Source of the DNA: an uncultured bacterium
GTDB taxonomy: Bacteria; Verrucomicrobiota; Verrucomicrobiia; Verrucomicrobiales; Akkermansiaceae
NCBI GenBank assembly: GCA_945947905.1
Contig: CAMEZO010000004.1
Location: forward strand, 1 to 56,655
Length of the DNA stretch: 56,655 bases
Direction of reading: 5' to 3'
The stretch's first letter is position 1; each line of letters begins with the position of its first letter. This document shows positions 35,908 through 45,359 of this stretch, piece after piece. Under the pieces are notes generated by a model. That model did not search any database and had not been told where the DNA came from. It worked only from the letters and a program-made list of their open reading frames with translations. The position numbers and the translations under genes were made by a program.

Positions 35908-37499
35908 TCGTAGTAGGTGTTGCGTCTCGGATCAAATGCTTCTCGTATTCCCTCGCCGATGAAGGTTACCAGCAGCAGCAGGGTCACCAGTGCGACGAAG
36001 GCGGAGGACACCACCCAGGGGCAGGACAGGTTGGCCAAGCCATCGTTCAGCAGGCGTCCCCAGCCGGGGTAGGTCTCCGGAAGTCCGAAGCCCATGTAGT
36101 CCAGCGAGGCAAGCGCGAGCACAAGCGATGCGATACTGAAGGGCACGAGCGTGATGATGATGCCGGTGAGATTCGGCAGGATGTGGCAGCGCATGATGTA
36201 CAGCGGCCCCGCGCCCATCACCTGCGCGGCGGCCACATAATCGCGCGCTCGCACCTTCATGGTCGTGGTACGCACCAGGTAGGTGATGTGCATCCACCCG
36301 AACATAGCCAGCAGGGAGAGAATCAGGAACATGCCGCGCAATTCCGCGGGCACGAATCCACTCAGGATCATCACGGCAAACAGAAACGGAATCTGGGAGA
36401 ATACCTCGATGATGCGCTGGGTGAGCAAATCGACCTTGCCGCCGAAGTACCCCATCACCATGCCGACGCTCAGGCCGATCAGGTAGATGACGGGAAGGTA
36501 GAAGAGGGTGGCTTTGATGTTGACCTGCAGCCCGCCGTAGAGGTAGGCAAGGATGTCAATACCGCGGCTGTTGGTGCCCAAGAGGTGCCCACCCGTAAAG
36601 GGAGGGGCGGGGTGGTAGAGGATGCGATGCAGGGTGTCCTTGGGGGTCAGCTCCAGGAAGTCATAGATGCTCCCTTCCCCCGTGTAGGTGTAGTCCTTGA
36701 GGCGCCCGCGTTTGTAGGTGATGGAGGCCACCTCCCGGCGGTCGCGGTCCCAGCCCTGGGCATGCCCCTCGGCATAGCCGTTGCGGTAGCGGAGGCGCAG
36801 GTGCGGCAGGCCGTCCTCGTACAGGCGGCAGGCCAGGCCGTTGTAGGGATTCTTGCCGTCGTGGGTCATCAATTTGCCGCCTTGCATGGGCAATTCCTCC
36901 GTGGGGAACGGCACCACATCCATGGTGGGGGCATAGGCGATCGGGGGCATGATCACACAGGAGGGAGCCCCGGGGCTGCCGGCGGTGGCTTTCAATTTGC
37001 GGTAGTTAGCTTCGGCGGGGGCGTCATTTCCCTTCAGGCCGAAAACAGAGCCGGGTATGACAGCGCGTGTGAAGGCGGGGAAGTACCACCGGCCCTCGTA
37101 CTCCACGGCCAGTGCTCGCTTGCCGACCAAGCACTGATCCAAGGCCGCCAGCAGCACAATGCCCAGCAGCAGCACCAGGGACCAGAAGCCTCTCCGCAGG
37201 CTTCGGAAGCGGCGCCAGCGCATGATTTGCTCCGGGGGCATGCGAAGGCTTTCCTTGGAGCGCAGCAGAATCACGATTCCGGTCACGGCCAGCACCGCCA
37301 TGCACAACCACCCGAACCAATTGAACTGACCCTCTGCCGCCAAAGGGCTGATCCACCACCCCGGGCAATGCAGAAACGGCAGCTCGCGAGCTACCGTAAA
37401 CGGCCAAGAGAGGGTGGGGATCAACCAGCCGAATAGCTCGCCCATGCAGCCGAGAACGGCGGCAAGCAGGATGAATACGCCCGTCAGATTCTTCTTCAT
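35904..37499 (-). CDS. peptide ABC transporter permease (OppC/YejE-like)
   Basis: A 531-residue inner-membrane permease. Three helices occupy about residues 5-135 and are followed by a large periplasmic loop (about 140-305), then the permease core with the EAA loop YVAAAQVMGAGPLYIMRCHILPNLTG near 430. GHLLGTNSRGIDILA is the OppC-typical entry sequence. The long insert is also found in YejE-like permeases. Gene overlaps of 4 nt on both sides show tight coupling. Confidence 0.92.
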   Translation of the reverse strand: MKKNLTGVFILLAAVLGCMGELFGWLIPTLSWPFTVARELPFLHCPGWWISPLAAEGQFNWFGWLCMAVLAVTGIVILLRSKESLRMPPEQIMRWRRFRSLRRGFWSLVLLLGIVLLAALDQCLVGKRALAVEYEGRWYFPAFTRAVIPGSVFGLKGNDAPAEANYRKLKATAGSPGAPSCVIMPPIAYAPTMDVVPFPTEELPMQGGKLMTHDGKNPYNGLACRLYEDGLPHLRLRYRNGYAEGHAQGWDRDRREVASITYKRGRLKDYTYTGEGSIYDFLELTPKDTLHRILYHPAPPFTGGHLLGTNSRGIDILAYLYGGLQVNIKATLFYLPVIYLIGLSVGMVMGYFGGKVDLLTQRIIEVFSQIPFLFAVMILSGFVPAELRGMFLILSLLAMFGWMHITYLVRTTTMKVRARDYVAAAQVMGAGPLYIMRCHILPNLTGIIITLVPFSIASLVLALASLDYMGFGLPETYPGWGRLLNDGLANLSCPWVVSSAFVALVTLLLLVTFIGEGIREAFDPRRNTYYE

Positions 37500-38815
37500 T
37501 TGTCAAACTTTATGCGCGGGTCAACGTAGGCCACCAGAATATCCGAGACTACGTTACCGACGATGATCAGTACCGAGGAAACCAACAGGGTGCCCATGAT
37601 GAGCGAGTAATCCTTGTCCACCAAAGCCTGGAAACTCAACAGGCCGAAGCCCTGAATATCAAACACCCGTTCAATGAGCAGTGAGCCGCAGAAGATGGAG
37701 CAGAAAACCCCGCCCAGGGTCGAGACCAGTGGAATCACGGAGTTGCGGAACGCATGCGACCACATTGCTCGCCGGTAGGAAACGCCTTTCGCGACCGCCG
37801 TCCGCACGTAGTCAGAGGACATGTTCTCCATCAGACTGTTCTTCATCAGCATGGTGGCCATGGCAAAAGAGGAGATGACATAACATGACAGGGGCAACAC
37901 AGTGTGCGCAGCCAGGTCGCGGCATTTCTCCCAAAAACTCATGTGGTCAAATTCGGGGCCGGTCAAGCCGTACAGCGGGAACCACTCCAGGCGTGCGCCG
38001 AAATACACCAGCAACAAAGCACCCAGAGCGAATCCGGGAACGGCGAAGCCAATAAAGATCAGGACACTGCTCACGCTGTCGAACCAGCTCCTGTGTTTCA
38101 GGGCCTTGAGCATGCCCAGCGGAATACTCACGGCGTAGGTAATACAGGCCGCCAGCAGGCCCAGGTAGAGGGAGACCGGCAGCCGGCTCATCATCATGCG
38201 CCCCACCGGTTCGTTATACTTATAGGATACACCCAAATCCCCCTGCAGCAACCCGCAGAAGCGGCGGTGAAAAAATACAGCACGCCACGGGAGCTGATTC
38301 TCTTTCTCGGTGATAGCCTGCTCATCCGTCACCCCGTGGCGCTCGGCCCACTGCAGGGCACGCGTGCGGGGAGACTCCACCGTCAGGTGCCAACGCTGCC
38401 GGCGCATCCAATCCTCTTGCCGGTATTGTCCGTTGAAGCCATCGCGCTGCACCTCGACCACCACCGCATGCCCCTTCGGGCCGGGCAGGGTCACATAGGC
38501 GCACCCATCCTCGCCGAACTCCGCTTTCGAGATGTCAACCTTCTGCGGCATCAACCCCAGCCACTGCAAATATGCCTTCCACACGGGCAAACGCAGGTTG
38601 AACATCTCCTCCAACCGCTCAATGCTCTCATCGCTCATCCCGATCTCCGCCTGCCCGGATGCCTTCTCCCCGCTCAACGCCGCAATGGCCTGCTCCTGCA
38701 TCATCCGCTCCACCGGCCCGCCCGGTACCAACCGCGTCATCAGAAACACCACAAACGTAATGCCCGCCAAGGTGACAGGCATCAACAGTAAGCGTCTGAT
38801 GATGTATTTGCGCAT
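37496..38815 (-). CDS. peptide ABC transporter permease (OppB/YejB-like)
   Basis: A 439-residue permease and the first gene of the operon. The N-terminus YIIRRLLLMPVTLAGITFVVFLM is the standard OppB first helix; a periplasmic insert of about 150 residues follows (about 45-200), then the core with EAA loop YVRTAVAKGVSYRRAMWSHA near residue 355. The insert region (YLQWLGLMPQKVDISKAEFG) is longer than in E. coli OppB (306 residues). Confidence 0.93.
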   Translation of the reverse strand: MRKYIIRRLLLMPVTLAGITFVVFLMTRLVPGGPVERMMQEQAIAALSGEKASGQAEIGMSDESIERLEEMFNLRLPVWKAYLQWLGLMPQKVDISKAEFGEDGCAYVTLPGPKGHAVVVEVQRDGFNGQYRQEDWMRRQRWHLTVESPRTRALQWAERHGVTDEQAITEKENQLPWRAVFFHRRFCGLLQGDLGVSYKYNEPVGRMMMSRLPVSLYLGLLAACITYAVSIPLGMLKALKHRSWFDSVSSVLIFIGFAVPGFALGALLLVYFGARLEWFPLYGLTGPEFDHMSFWEKCRDLAAHTVLPLSCYVISSFAMATMLMKNSLMENMSSDYVRTAVAKGVSYRRAMWSHAFRNSVIPLVSTLGGVFCSIFCGSLLIERVFDIQGFGLLSFQALVDKDYSLIMGTLLVSSVLIIVGNVVSDILVAYVDPRIKFDK

Positions 38816-38827
38816 CGTACTCTCCCC

Positions 38828-38856
38828 ATTTTACCACCCGTCACGGGCTTTGGCAA
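38828..38856 (-). promoter_or_regulatory. peptide importer operon promoter
   Basis: Minus strand TTGCCA (38856-38851), 17-bp spacer, TAAAAT (38833-38828); ATG at 38815, 12 nt later. Confidence 0.6.
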
Positions 38857-38890
38857 GTACGGAATACGGTCGCACACGTTTTTCTTCCCC

Positions 38891-39088
38891 TCAATCCCGC
38901 CGATTCATATCCCGCCGCGCCTGTAAATACGAAATCGTCGCCCCGACCGCCAAAATACCGCACACCCCCACCACCACGGCATCATTTGCCTTCTTCTCAT
39001 CCAACGGCGCCAAATACCAATACACCCCCAACACCCCCAGCGCCAGGATTCCCATCGTCACAATGCTCACTTTGTTCGCTCGCCACAT
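38891..39088 (-). CDS. small two-helix membrane protein (65 aa)
   Basis: MWRANKVSIVTMG start, two predicted helices (about 8-25 and 38-54) around the polar LDEKKANDA turn, and a basic tail (QARRDMNRRD). A consensus promoter ends 9 nt before the ATG at 39088, and GGAGGTGTG precedes the ATG. No family is recognised. Upstream in-frame ATG at 39121 lies in the -35 and is rejected. Confidence 0.65.
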   Translation of the reverse strand: MWRANKVSIVTMGILALGVLGVYWYLAPLDEKKANDAVVVGVCGILAVGATISYLQARRDMNRRD

Positions 39089-39097
39089 CACACCTCC

Positions 39098-39126
39098 AGC
39101 ATACCCCGCCCCACCCCACATGTCAA
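39098..39126 (-). promoter_or_regulatory. promoter of the 65-aa membrane protein gene
   Basis: Minus strand TTGACA (39126-39121), 17-bp G-rich spacer, TATGCT (39103-39098); ATG at 39088. Confidence 0.75.
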
Positions 39127-39185
39127 GCCCGGACTGTACCCTCCTCTTGATCGATCACGGAAACACGCCGCCTCAGAGGGAGCGT

Positions 39186-40424
39186 TCATTCGGCTGAGGT
39201 CGCTTCTGCGAAAATGCGGTTGAGTACTTGCATTTTAGCCTCCCAGGTGAAGGATTGGCAACGGAGGAGAGCGCCGGCAGAGAGGCGAGAACGCTCATCC
39301 TCGTGGGTGGCGAGAAAGTCGAGGTGGCGGGCGTAGTCCGCGATGACTTGAGAGTGGGATCGGATGGGGATTTTGATACCGCAGGAGGCATCGATGACAG
39401 CGGAGAAACCGCAGTGATCCGGGGCGATAATGGGCAGGCCGTAGCGAAAAGCCTCGAAAACAACGGTGGAGGTATCCTCTCGCACACTGGTGATACAGAA
39501 CACATGGCTTGAACCCATGATACGGAAAGCCTCCTCGCGAGGGACGAAGCCATGAAAAGTAACAACCTGATCCAGCCCCAGGCGGTGAGCCAGCGCCTTC
39601 CATGCCTCCATACGCGGCCCCTTGCTGAGCACATGCAACTCCATCTTCTCCTTGCACAGAGGAAGGGCTCGGAGCAACAGATCCAGTGCCTTTCGTGGGA
39701 TATGTTCCCCGGCCCAACAGATGCGCAGCGGTTCACCGGGTCGGTGCGGCTGCGGTGTGTAGTGTGTGTGTGTCGTCTCCAGCCCGACCTCGTTCATCAG
39801 GATAGCATCTCTGTGCCAAAAGCGTCGAATTTCTTCCACCGCCTTTGTTGTACTGGTCAGGATGGTGTGAGCATGAGCAGCAGCGGCACGCGCAGAAAAT
39901 CCCCATCGCTTCTGAACGGCATTGGCAATATTTCTTAACCCGAAATAAAGGGCACCGTACCATCCCAGACAACGCAACAAGCACCACGGCGTATCCGTAA
40001 ACCCGCCCAAAGGTCCCCAGACGAAGGGCTTACCGAGTTTCCAGAGAAACCCCGGTTCCCTGAATCCGGAGATCGTTACCTGGTAAACAGCGTCAAAATG
40101 CTCACTCTTATCCAATTGCAGCGCAAGTTGATAGGCCTTTTTCTGCCAGGCACGGTAGAACCAATAATAGCTCGGCGGCCAAATAACCCGCAGCGTATTG
40201 TGGTGGCGGCGCGGAATGAAATGGAAAGTGATATGACGCATCGCCTCAGGGTGTTCCTCGGCATACGCTGTCAGTGTTTCCTTAAACTCATACTCCTCCA
40301 CCAAAGCGTGCACATCGTGATACTTCGCCAGATTACTGACGAAATTCCACCCCATCCCCGGCTCGGAACCATAATTCGGATCGCAGGCATAACAACCAAC
40401 CAGGATTTTTAAGCGCCGCTGCAT
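39186..40424 (-). CDS. GT4-type glycosyltransferase
   Basis: A 412-residue GT-B fold glycosyltransferase. The N-terminal domain begins ILVGCYACDPNYGSEPGMGW, typical of a subgroup of family 4 enzymes. The C-terminal donor domain has ICWAGEHIPRKALDLLLRAL, LGLDQVVTFHGFVPREE and the EX7E-type segment REDTSTVVFEAFRYGLPII. The product is probably an exported glycan, but no other glycan gene is adjacent. The start at 40424 is set by the promoter; the longer frame to 40559 runs through that promoter and into the alaS control region. Confidence 0.88.
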   Translation of the reverse strand: MQRRLKILVGCYACDPNYGSEPGMGWNFVSNLAKYHDVHALVEEYEFKETLTAYAEEHPEAMRHITFHFIPRRHHNTLRVIWPPSYYWFYRAWQKKAYQLALQLDKSEHFDAVYQVTISGFREPGFLWKLGKPFVWGPLGGFTDTPWCLLRCLGWYGALYFGLRNIANAVQKRWGFSARAAAAHAHTILTSTTKAVEEIRRFWHRDAILMNEVGLETTHTHYTPQPHRPGEPLRICWAGEHIPRKALDLLLRALPLCKEKMELHVLSKGPRMEAWKALAHRLGLDQVVTFHGFVPREEAFRIMGSSHVFCITSVREDTSTVVFEAFRYGLPIIAPDHCGFSAVIDASCGIKIPIRSHSQVIADYARHLDFLATHEDERSRLSAGALLRCQSFTWEAKMQVLNRIFAEATSAE

Positions 40425-40430
40425 GGGGAG

Positions 40431-40459
40431 ATTATAGTGACACGAAAGGGCTTCGTCAA
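40431..40459 (-). promoter_or_regulatory. glycosyltransferase gene promoter
   Basis: Minus strand TTGACG (40459-40454), 17-bp spacer, TATAAT (40436-40431); ATG at 40424, 6 nt later. Confidence 0.8.
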
Positions 40460-40515
40460 GGAAAAAGTCAACCGACCGAGAACCGGAAGAGAACGGACAA
40501 AGCGGTGGTTTAGGC

Positions 40516-40544
40516 TTTACACGAGGGGCGGGGTGGGGTATAAT
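40516..40544 (+). promoter_or_regulatory. alaS promoter and leader hairpin
   Basis: TTTACA (40516-40521), 17-bp spacer, TATAAT (40539-40544). The leader of about 35 nt contains a hairpin CACGC (40557-40561) / GCGTG (40566-40570) with loop TTTC, close before the start codon. Confidence 0.7.
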
Positions 40545-40585
40545 GGGGCGAGCAAACACGCTTTCGCGTGAATTTCGTCCCAGAT

Positions 40586-43399
40586 ATGATGACCGCAGCG
40601 CAAATCCGCCAGAGTTTTCTTGATTTCTTCAAAGAGAAGCAACACACCATCGTGACATCGGCGTCGTTGATGCCGCAGAGCCCGGGTCTTTTGTTCACCA
40701 ATGCCGGCATGAACCAGTTTGTGCCGTATTTCTTGGGGGTATGGACCCCGCCGTGGCAGCCGGCGCGTGCGACGGATACGCAGAAGTGTATTCGCGCCGG
40801 CGGCAAGCACAATGACTTGGAGGATGTGGGTCAGGACAGCTACCACCACACCTTCTTCGAGATGCTGGGTAACTGGTCCTTCGGCGATTACTTCAAGAAA
40901 GAGGCTATCAGCTGGGCCTGGGAGCTGATCGTGGAACGCTGGGGCTTCCCGGTGGAGCGTCTGTACGCCACCGTGTACTGCCCGGACAAGGCGGCCGGCG
41001 ACCCCGGGGAGTTCGACCAAGAGGCCTATGACACTTGGGCTGCGTTGTTCGCCGCCAAGGGGATGGACCCGAAGGTGCACGTGGTCAACGGCAACGTCCA
41101 CGACAACTTCTGGATGATGGGCGAAACCGGCCCCTGCGGTCCCTGCTCCGAACTGCACGTAGATCTCACCCCGGAGGGCAACACGCAGGGCTCGCTCGTG
41201 AACAAGGACAGCGACCGCTGCATCGAGATCTGGAACCTCGTGTTCATTCAGTACAACGCCGAAAGCGACGGCAGTTTCCGCAACCTGCCCGCGCGGCACG
41301 TGGACACCGGCATGGGCTTCGAGCGCGCCTGCGCCATGATGCAGTGTACCAAGGGCTTCACTGACTTCTCCCGCCGCGTGTCGAACTACAGCACCGACGT
41401 CTTCCGCCCGCTCTTCAGCAAGCTGGAGGAGATTTCCGGCCGCAACTATGTAGACCTCTACCCGCAGGATGCCACGGACGAAACCCGGGACGTGCTGAAG
41501 GAAAGCATCGCCTTCCGCGTCATCGCCGACCACATTCGCACGCTGAGCTTCTCCATTGCCGACGGCATCGTGCCCGGCAACAGCGGCCGCAACTATGTGC
41601 TCCGCCGCATCCTGCGACGCGCCGTTCGCTACGGACGCGCGCTGGGCTTGGTCAAACCCTTCCTATCGGAGCTGGTGGACACCTTGGTAGCAGAAATGGG
41701 CCCCACCTTCCCGGAGCTGGAGGCACGCTCCGCCGCCATCAAGGAGACCCTGCTGCGCGAGGAAACCAGCTTCAACGAGACCCTCGACCGCGGCCTTGAA
41801 TTGTTTGATAAAGAAGTAGCGGCCAAGGGCTGCGTGAGCGGCGACTTCGCCTTCAAACTCTACGACACCTACGGCTTCCCCATCGACCTGACCACCCTGA
41901 TGGCCCGCGAGCGCGGCTTGGTGCCCGATACCGCCCGCTTCGAGGAGCTGATGGAGGAGCAGCGCCGCCGCGCCAAGGATGCCCGCAAGAAGCAGGTGGT
42001 CCGCGCACTCGACCTCAAGACCGACAAGGTGACAGCCTTCACCGGTTACACGGAGGATAGCTGCACCGCCACCGTAACCGAGGTACACGAGAACGAAGGC
42101 ACCCTCTTCATCATCACCGACAAGACCCCCTTCTACGCCGAAATGGGCGGCCAGATGAGCGACGGCGGTACCCTGGAACTGGGCGGCGACAGCGTGCCCG
42201 TGCTCGGCGTGCAGCAGATCGGGCAGGCCCGCGCGCACCTCATTGCCGCGGCCGACGGCGTGTGCCCCAAGGTGGGTGACAGCGTGGTGCTGACCCTCGA
42301 CACCGAACGCCGCCGCGCGCTGGAGGGGCACCACAGTGCTACCCACTTGTTGCACAAAGCCCTCCGCATGCTGGTGAGCGAAGACATTGCCCAGCAAGGC
42401 TCTCTGGTGGACGTGGACCGCCTCCGTTTCGATGTCAACAGCGGTGCCATCTCCAAAGAAGATCTGCGCCGCGTGGAGGAACTGGTAAACAACTGGGTGG
42501 AGCAGGATCTGCCCATCGTCTGCCGCGAGTACCCCATGGCGGAAATCAAGCAGCACAAGGAAGTCTGCCAATTCTTCGGTGACAAATACGGCGACGTGGT
42601 GCGCCTGGTGCAGATGGGCGGCGAACCCGGCAAGTTCGACGGCGTGTCCATGGAACTTTGCGGCGGCACCCATGCCCGGAATACCCGCGACATCGGCTTC
42701 TTCAAGATCCGCAGCGAAGGCGCGATTGCCAGCGGCGTGCGCCGCATCGAAGCCGGCGCCGGCAAGGCGGGGCTGGCCATGGTGCGCGAGGCCGTGGAAG
42801 CCAGGCTGCCGGAGTGCAAGGAGAACCTCGAAAAACTGAGCTTGGCCAACTCCAAGTTAGCGGCCCTCGGGCAGCCGGAAGTGGCTCTGCCGAAAGCCGA
42901 TAACCACCCCGCGAAGCGCGCCGTGGAGGCCCGCGACATCCGCACGGTCAACGCGGCCTTGGACGAGTTCCACACCTACTGCGATGCCCTGCGCGAGGCC
43001 GCCGTAGAGGCCGACAAACGCCTGAAGAAAGCCCGTAGCGCTGCTGCCGCCTCGCAGGCTGACGCCCTCCTCAAGGAACGCCTGACTGGCGGGAACGCCG
43101 TGGTCGTGGCCGAGGGCAGCAACGACCTGTTGACCGAACTCTTCAACGGCCTGCGCAAGATCGGTTACCCGGCCGCCGTGTTCCTCATCGTCGACGACGG
43201 CAACGCCCTCTCCCTGGGTGGGTACTGCGGCACCGCTGCCCAAGCTGCGGGGCTCAAAGCCGGCGACCTCATCCGCACACTTGCCCCCATCGTCGGCGGC
43301 AAGGGCGGCGGCAAAGCGGACATGGCCCGCGGCGCCGGTAAGAACCGCTCCGCCCTTCCGGAGCTGGAAGCCAAAGCCAAGGAACTTCTGAACCTCTGA
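40586..43399 (+). CDS. alaS: alanyl-tRNA synthetase
   Basis: About 937 residues, a class II synthetase. N-terminal catalytic part MTAAQIRQSFLDFFKEKQH, then PQSPGLLFTNAGMNQF, GKHNDLEDVG, HHTFFEMLGNWSFGDY (motif 2 region). The editing domain carries HHSATHLLHKALR and, later, CGGTHARNTRDIGFFKI, the zinc-binding sites that remove misacylated Ser/Gly. The C-terminal glycine-rich DHHA1 domain ends GGKGGGKADMARGAG. Length is slightly above the usual 875. ATG at 40586 or 40589 gives the conserved N-terminus; GTG at 40568 lies in the leader hairpin and is less likely. Confidence 0.97.
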   Translation: MMTAAQIRQSFLDFFKEKQHTIVTSASLMPQSPGLLFTNAGMNQFVPYFLGVWTPPWQPARATDTQKCIRAGGKHNDLEDVGQDSYHHTFFEMLGNWSFGDYFKKEAISWAWELIVERWGFPVERLYATVYCPDKAAGDPGEFDQEAYDTWAALFAAKGMDPKVHVVNGNVHDNFWMMGETGPCGPCSELHVDLTPEGNTQGSLVNKDSDRCIEIWNLVFIQYNAESDGSFRNLPARHVDTGMGFERACAMMQCTKGFTDFSRRVSNYSTDVFRPLFSKLEEISGRNYVDLYPQDATDETRDVLKESIAFRVIADHIRTLSFSIADGIVPGNSGRNYVLRRILRRAVRYGRALGLVKPFLSELVDTLVAEMGPTFPELEARSAAIKETLLREETSFNETLDRGLELFDKEVAAKGCVSGDFAFKLYDTYGFPIDLTTLMARERGLVPDTARFEELMEEQRRRAKDARKKQVVRALDLKTDKVTAFTGYTEDSCTATVTEVHENEGTLFIITDKTPFYAEMGGQMSDGGTLELGGDSVPVLGVQQIGQARAHLIAAADGVCPKVGDSVVLTLDTERRRALEGHHSATHLLHKALRMLVSEDIAQQGSLVDVDRLRFDVNSGAISKEDLRRVEELVNNWVEQDLPIVCREYPMAEIKQHKEVCQFFGDKYGDVVRLVQMGGEPGKFDGVSMELCGGTHARNTRDIGFFKIRSEGAIASGVRRIEAGAGKAGLAMVREAVEARLPECKENLEKLSLANSKLAALGQPEVALPKADNHPAKRAVEARDIRTVNAALDEFHTYCDALREAAVEADKRLKKARSAAAASQADALLKERLTGGNAVVVAEGSNDLLTELFNGLRKIGYPAAVFLIVDDGNALSLGGYCGTAAQAAGLKAGDLIRTLAPIVGGKGGGKADMARGAGKNRSALPELEAKAKELLNL

Positions 43400-43414
43400 A
43401 CCATCATCATCACC

Positions 43415-44263
43415 ATGGCAAATAACCAAATGCCGGTTTATCCGGACGAACCGAAAATCCCCATCCTGCCGAACATGCTTACGGCAGGCAACCTCCTGTG
43501 CGGCTTCTTCGCCATCCTCACCATCTTCAAGGGGATGAAGCTCGGCGACGGAACTCCGGAGGCTTTCGATTGCTATCAGCAGGCCACCTACTTCATCTTC
43601 GCCGCCTGCATCTTCGACCTCCTGGACGGTCGTGTGGCGCGCATGTGCAAAAGCGACGGCCCCTTCGGGCGCGAGTTCGACTCCATTGCGGATGTCGTCT
43701 CCTTCGGCATAGCCCCCGCCATGTTGCTGGCGCGTGCGGTGCTCTTCAAACTGCCCGTCCCCTACCTCGGCGATGCGATTGCCGTGCTCTACCTGCTCTG
43801 CGCCGCCCTGCGCCTGGCACGCTTCAACTGCATGGCTGCCGCTCCCAAGAAGGAGAACCAGAGCATGGACTTCGTCGGCCTGCCCGTGCCCATGGCAGCC
43901 GGCGCTGTGGTGAGCACCATGTACCTCGTCATCGACCTCACCTGCAACCGCAACTTGGAGATCGCATTCATCTGGCAAGTCACCATGGCCGTCTGCATGA
44001 CGGTGGTATCCCTGCTGATGATGAGCCGCGTGATCTACCCGAGCTTCAAGCATGTGAACTTCGAGAAGCGCGGCACGATTATGGCGATGCTCATGGCCAT
44101 TCTCTCCGTGGTGGCCCTGATCGTCTTCCCCTGGATTGCCCCCGCCGTCATCTTCCTGTTCTACCTCATGTACGGACTCATCGTGCGCCCCTTCCTGACG
44201 CGCCGTATGCGCCGCGCCATTGAGGCCGCCGAGGATGACCAGCCGTCGCCTCCCCAGTCCTGA
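43415..44263 (+). CDS. pssA: CDP-diacylglycerol-serine O-phosphatidyltransferase
   Basis: A 282-residue integral membrane enzyme that makes phosphatidylserine, the precursor of phosphatidylethanolamine. The CDP-alcohol phosphotransferase motif DGx2ARx8Gx3Dx3D is present as DGRVARMCKSDGPFGREFDSIAD split over residues about 69-91. About eight hydrophobic helices. This is the membrane (type II, Bacillus-like) form rather than the soluble E. coli form. It starts 15 nt after alaS, probably cotranscribed. Confidence 0.93.
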   Translation: MANNQMPVYPDEPKIPILPNMLTAGNLLCGFFAILTIFKGMKLGDGTPEAFDCYQQATYFIFAACIFDLLDGRVARMCKSDGPFGREFDSIADVVSFGIAPAMLLARAVLFKLPVPYLGDAIAVLYLLCAALRLARFNCMAAAPKKENQSMDFVGLPVPMAAGAVVSTMYLVIDLTCNRNLEIAFIWQVTMAVCMTVVSLLMMSRVIYPSFKHVNFEKRGTIMAMLMAILSVVALIVFPWIAPAVIFLFYLMYGLIVRPFLTRRMRRAIEAAEDDQPSPPQS

Positions 44264-44288
44264 AAAATCTAACCGGAAACAACGCAGC

Positions 44289-45359
44289 ATGCCCGCACAA
44301 CCCCGCATTCTCTGGATTGACTTCTGCCGTGTGTATGCTGCGTTTTTCGTGATCGTGCGCCACACGGAGCGCTACTCCGGCAGCCTCAATTTTTTTGCGG
44401 ATCTCTTCAACTACCGCAGTCTCATCTTCTTTTTCTTCCTGATGGCGGGCTACTTCACCCACCGCATGCGCGAGGGGCAGTGGATTGACTTCCGCCGCAT
44501 CGGGCACCTGCTGTGGCCCTTCCTGTTCTGGGCCGTGGTGGCCACGCTCCTGCTGGTTCCCTTGTTGAATCGGGAGGCACTGGCGGCGGGGGATTTCAGC
44601 TGCATCAGCTGGGAGGTTCTGCAGGACGAGTGCGGGTTCAAGCGTTGGGTCTATTACTCCTTCAGCAACGTGCCCCTGTGGTTCATGCGCACGCTGCTCA
44701 TCATCACCCTCTTCAGCGGATTGTTGCAGCGCATCCCCTCCCGCATGATGGTGCCGCTTATCCTCATCATCTTCGCCGCATCCGATGTGCTGTGCCACGC
44801 CGATGTCGAGTGCGCTGAGAAGCAGCACCGCACCGACGGCGTGGAGTGGCTGCCCTATCGCCTGTATGAGAGCGTGCTTGCCGCGGGCTTCTACTGTCTC
44901 GGTCTGCTGCTGCGCCGTCATGCGGATCCCGCAAGGCTCACGGCGTGGCTCAGCGAATATGCCTGGGCGCCGGTGATCGGGTCCTTGGTGCTGCTACCGA
45001 TTGTCTACCACACGCACTTCAGCCCGCCCATCATGAGCAGTGCCCTCGTCCTGCTCGGCACGGCCACCATCATGAGCATCGGCTGCCTCTGCCAGCGCTG
45101 CCTGCCGCGCTTCTGCCGCTTTGTGGCGGTTTGGGGTCCTGCCGCCTTCTTCGTCTACGTCACGCACTATATCCTCCTCAAGTTCTTCATGGTCGCCCTC
45201 ACTGGCAACTATCGCGGCATCATCACGCGCACGGAAGCCCTCTGGGTTCCCTTTGCCATTCTCCTCATCTCCCTGGGCCTCTTCGTCCTTCTGCGCCGCC
45301 TGTTCCCGAACTTCATGCGCGTCATCGCCCTCACGGGAGATAAGCCGGGGAAGGTCTAA
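44289..45359 (+). CDS. acyltransferase-3 family membrane protein
   Basis: A 356-residue protein with about ten membrane helices. The N-terminal WIDFCRVYAAFFVIVRHTER contains the D and H residues of acyltransferase 3 (OafA/NodX-like) proteins, which O-acetylate exported glycans or lipids. SNVPLWFMRTLLIITLFSGLL is the second conserved region. The start MPAQPRILW at 44289 is 25 nt after pssA; upstream starts would overlap pssA. The acceptor is unknown. The stop overlaps the end of the convergent DpnI-like gene by 4 nt. Confidence 0.85.
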   Translation: MPAQPRILWIDFCRVYAAFFVIVRHTERYSGSLNFFADLFNYRSLIFFFFLMAGYFTHRMREGQWIDFRRIGHLLWPFLFWAVVATLLLVPLLNREALAAGDFSCISWEVLQDECGFKRWVYYSFSNVPLWFMRTLLIITLFSGLLQRIPSRMMVPLILIIFAASDVLCHADVECAEKQHRTDGVEWLPYRLYESVLAAGFYCLGLLLRRHADPARLTAWLSEYAWAPVIGSLVLLPIVYHTHFSPPIMSSALVLLGTATIMSIGCLCQRCLPRFCRFVAVWGPAAFFVYVTHYILLKFFMVALTGNYRGIITRTEALWVPFAILLISLGLFVLLRRLFPNFMRVIALTGDKPGKV

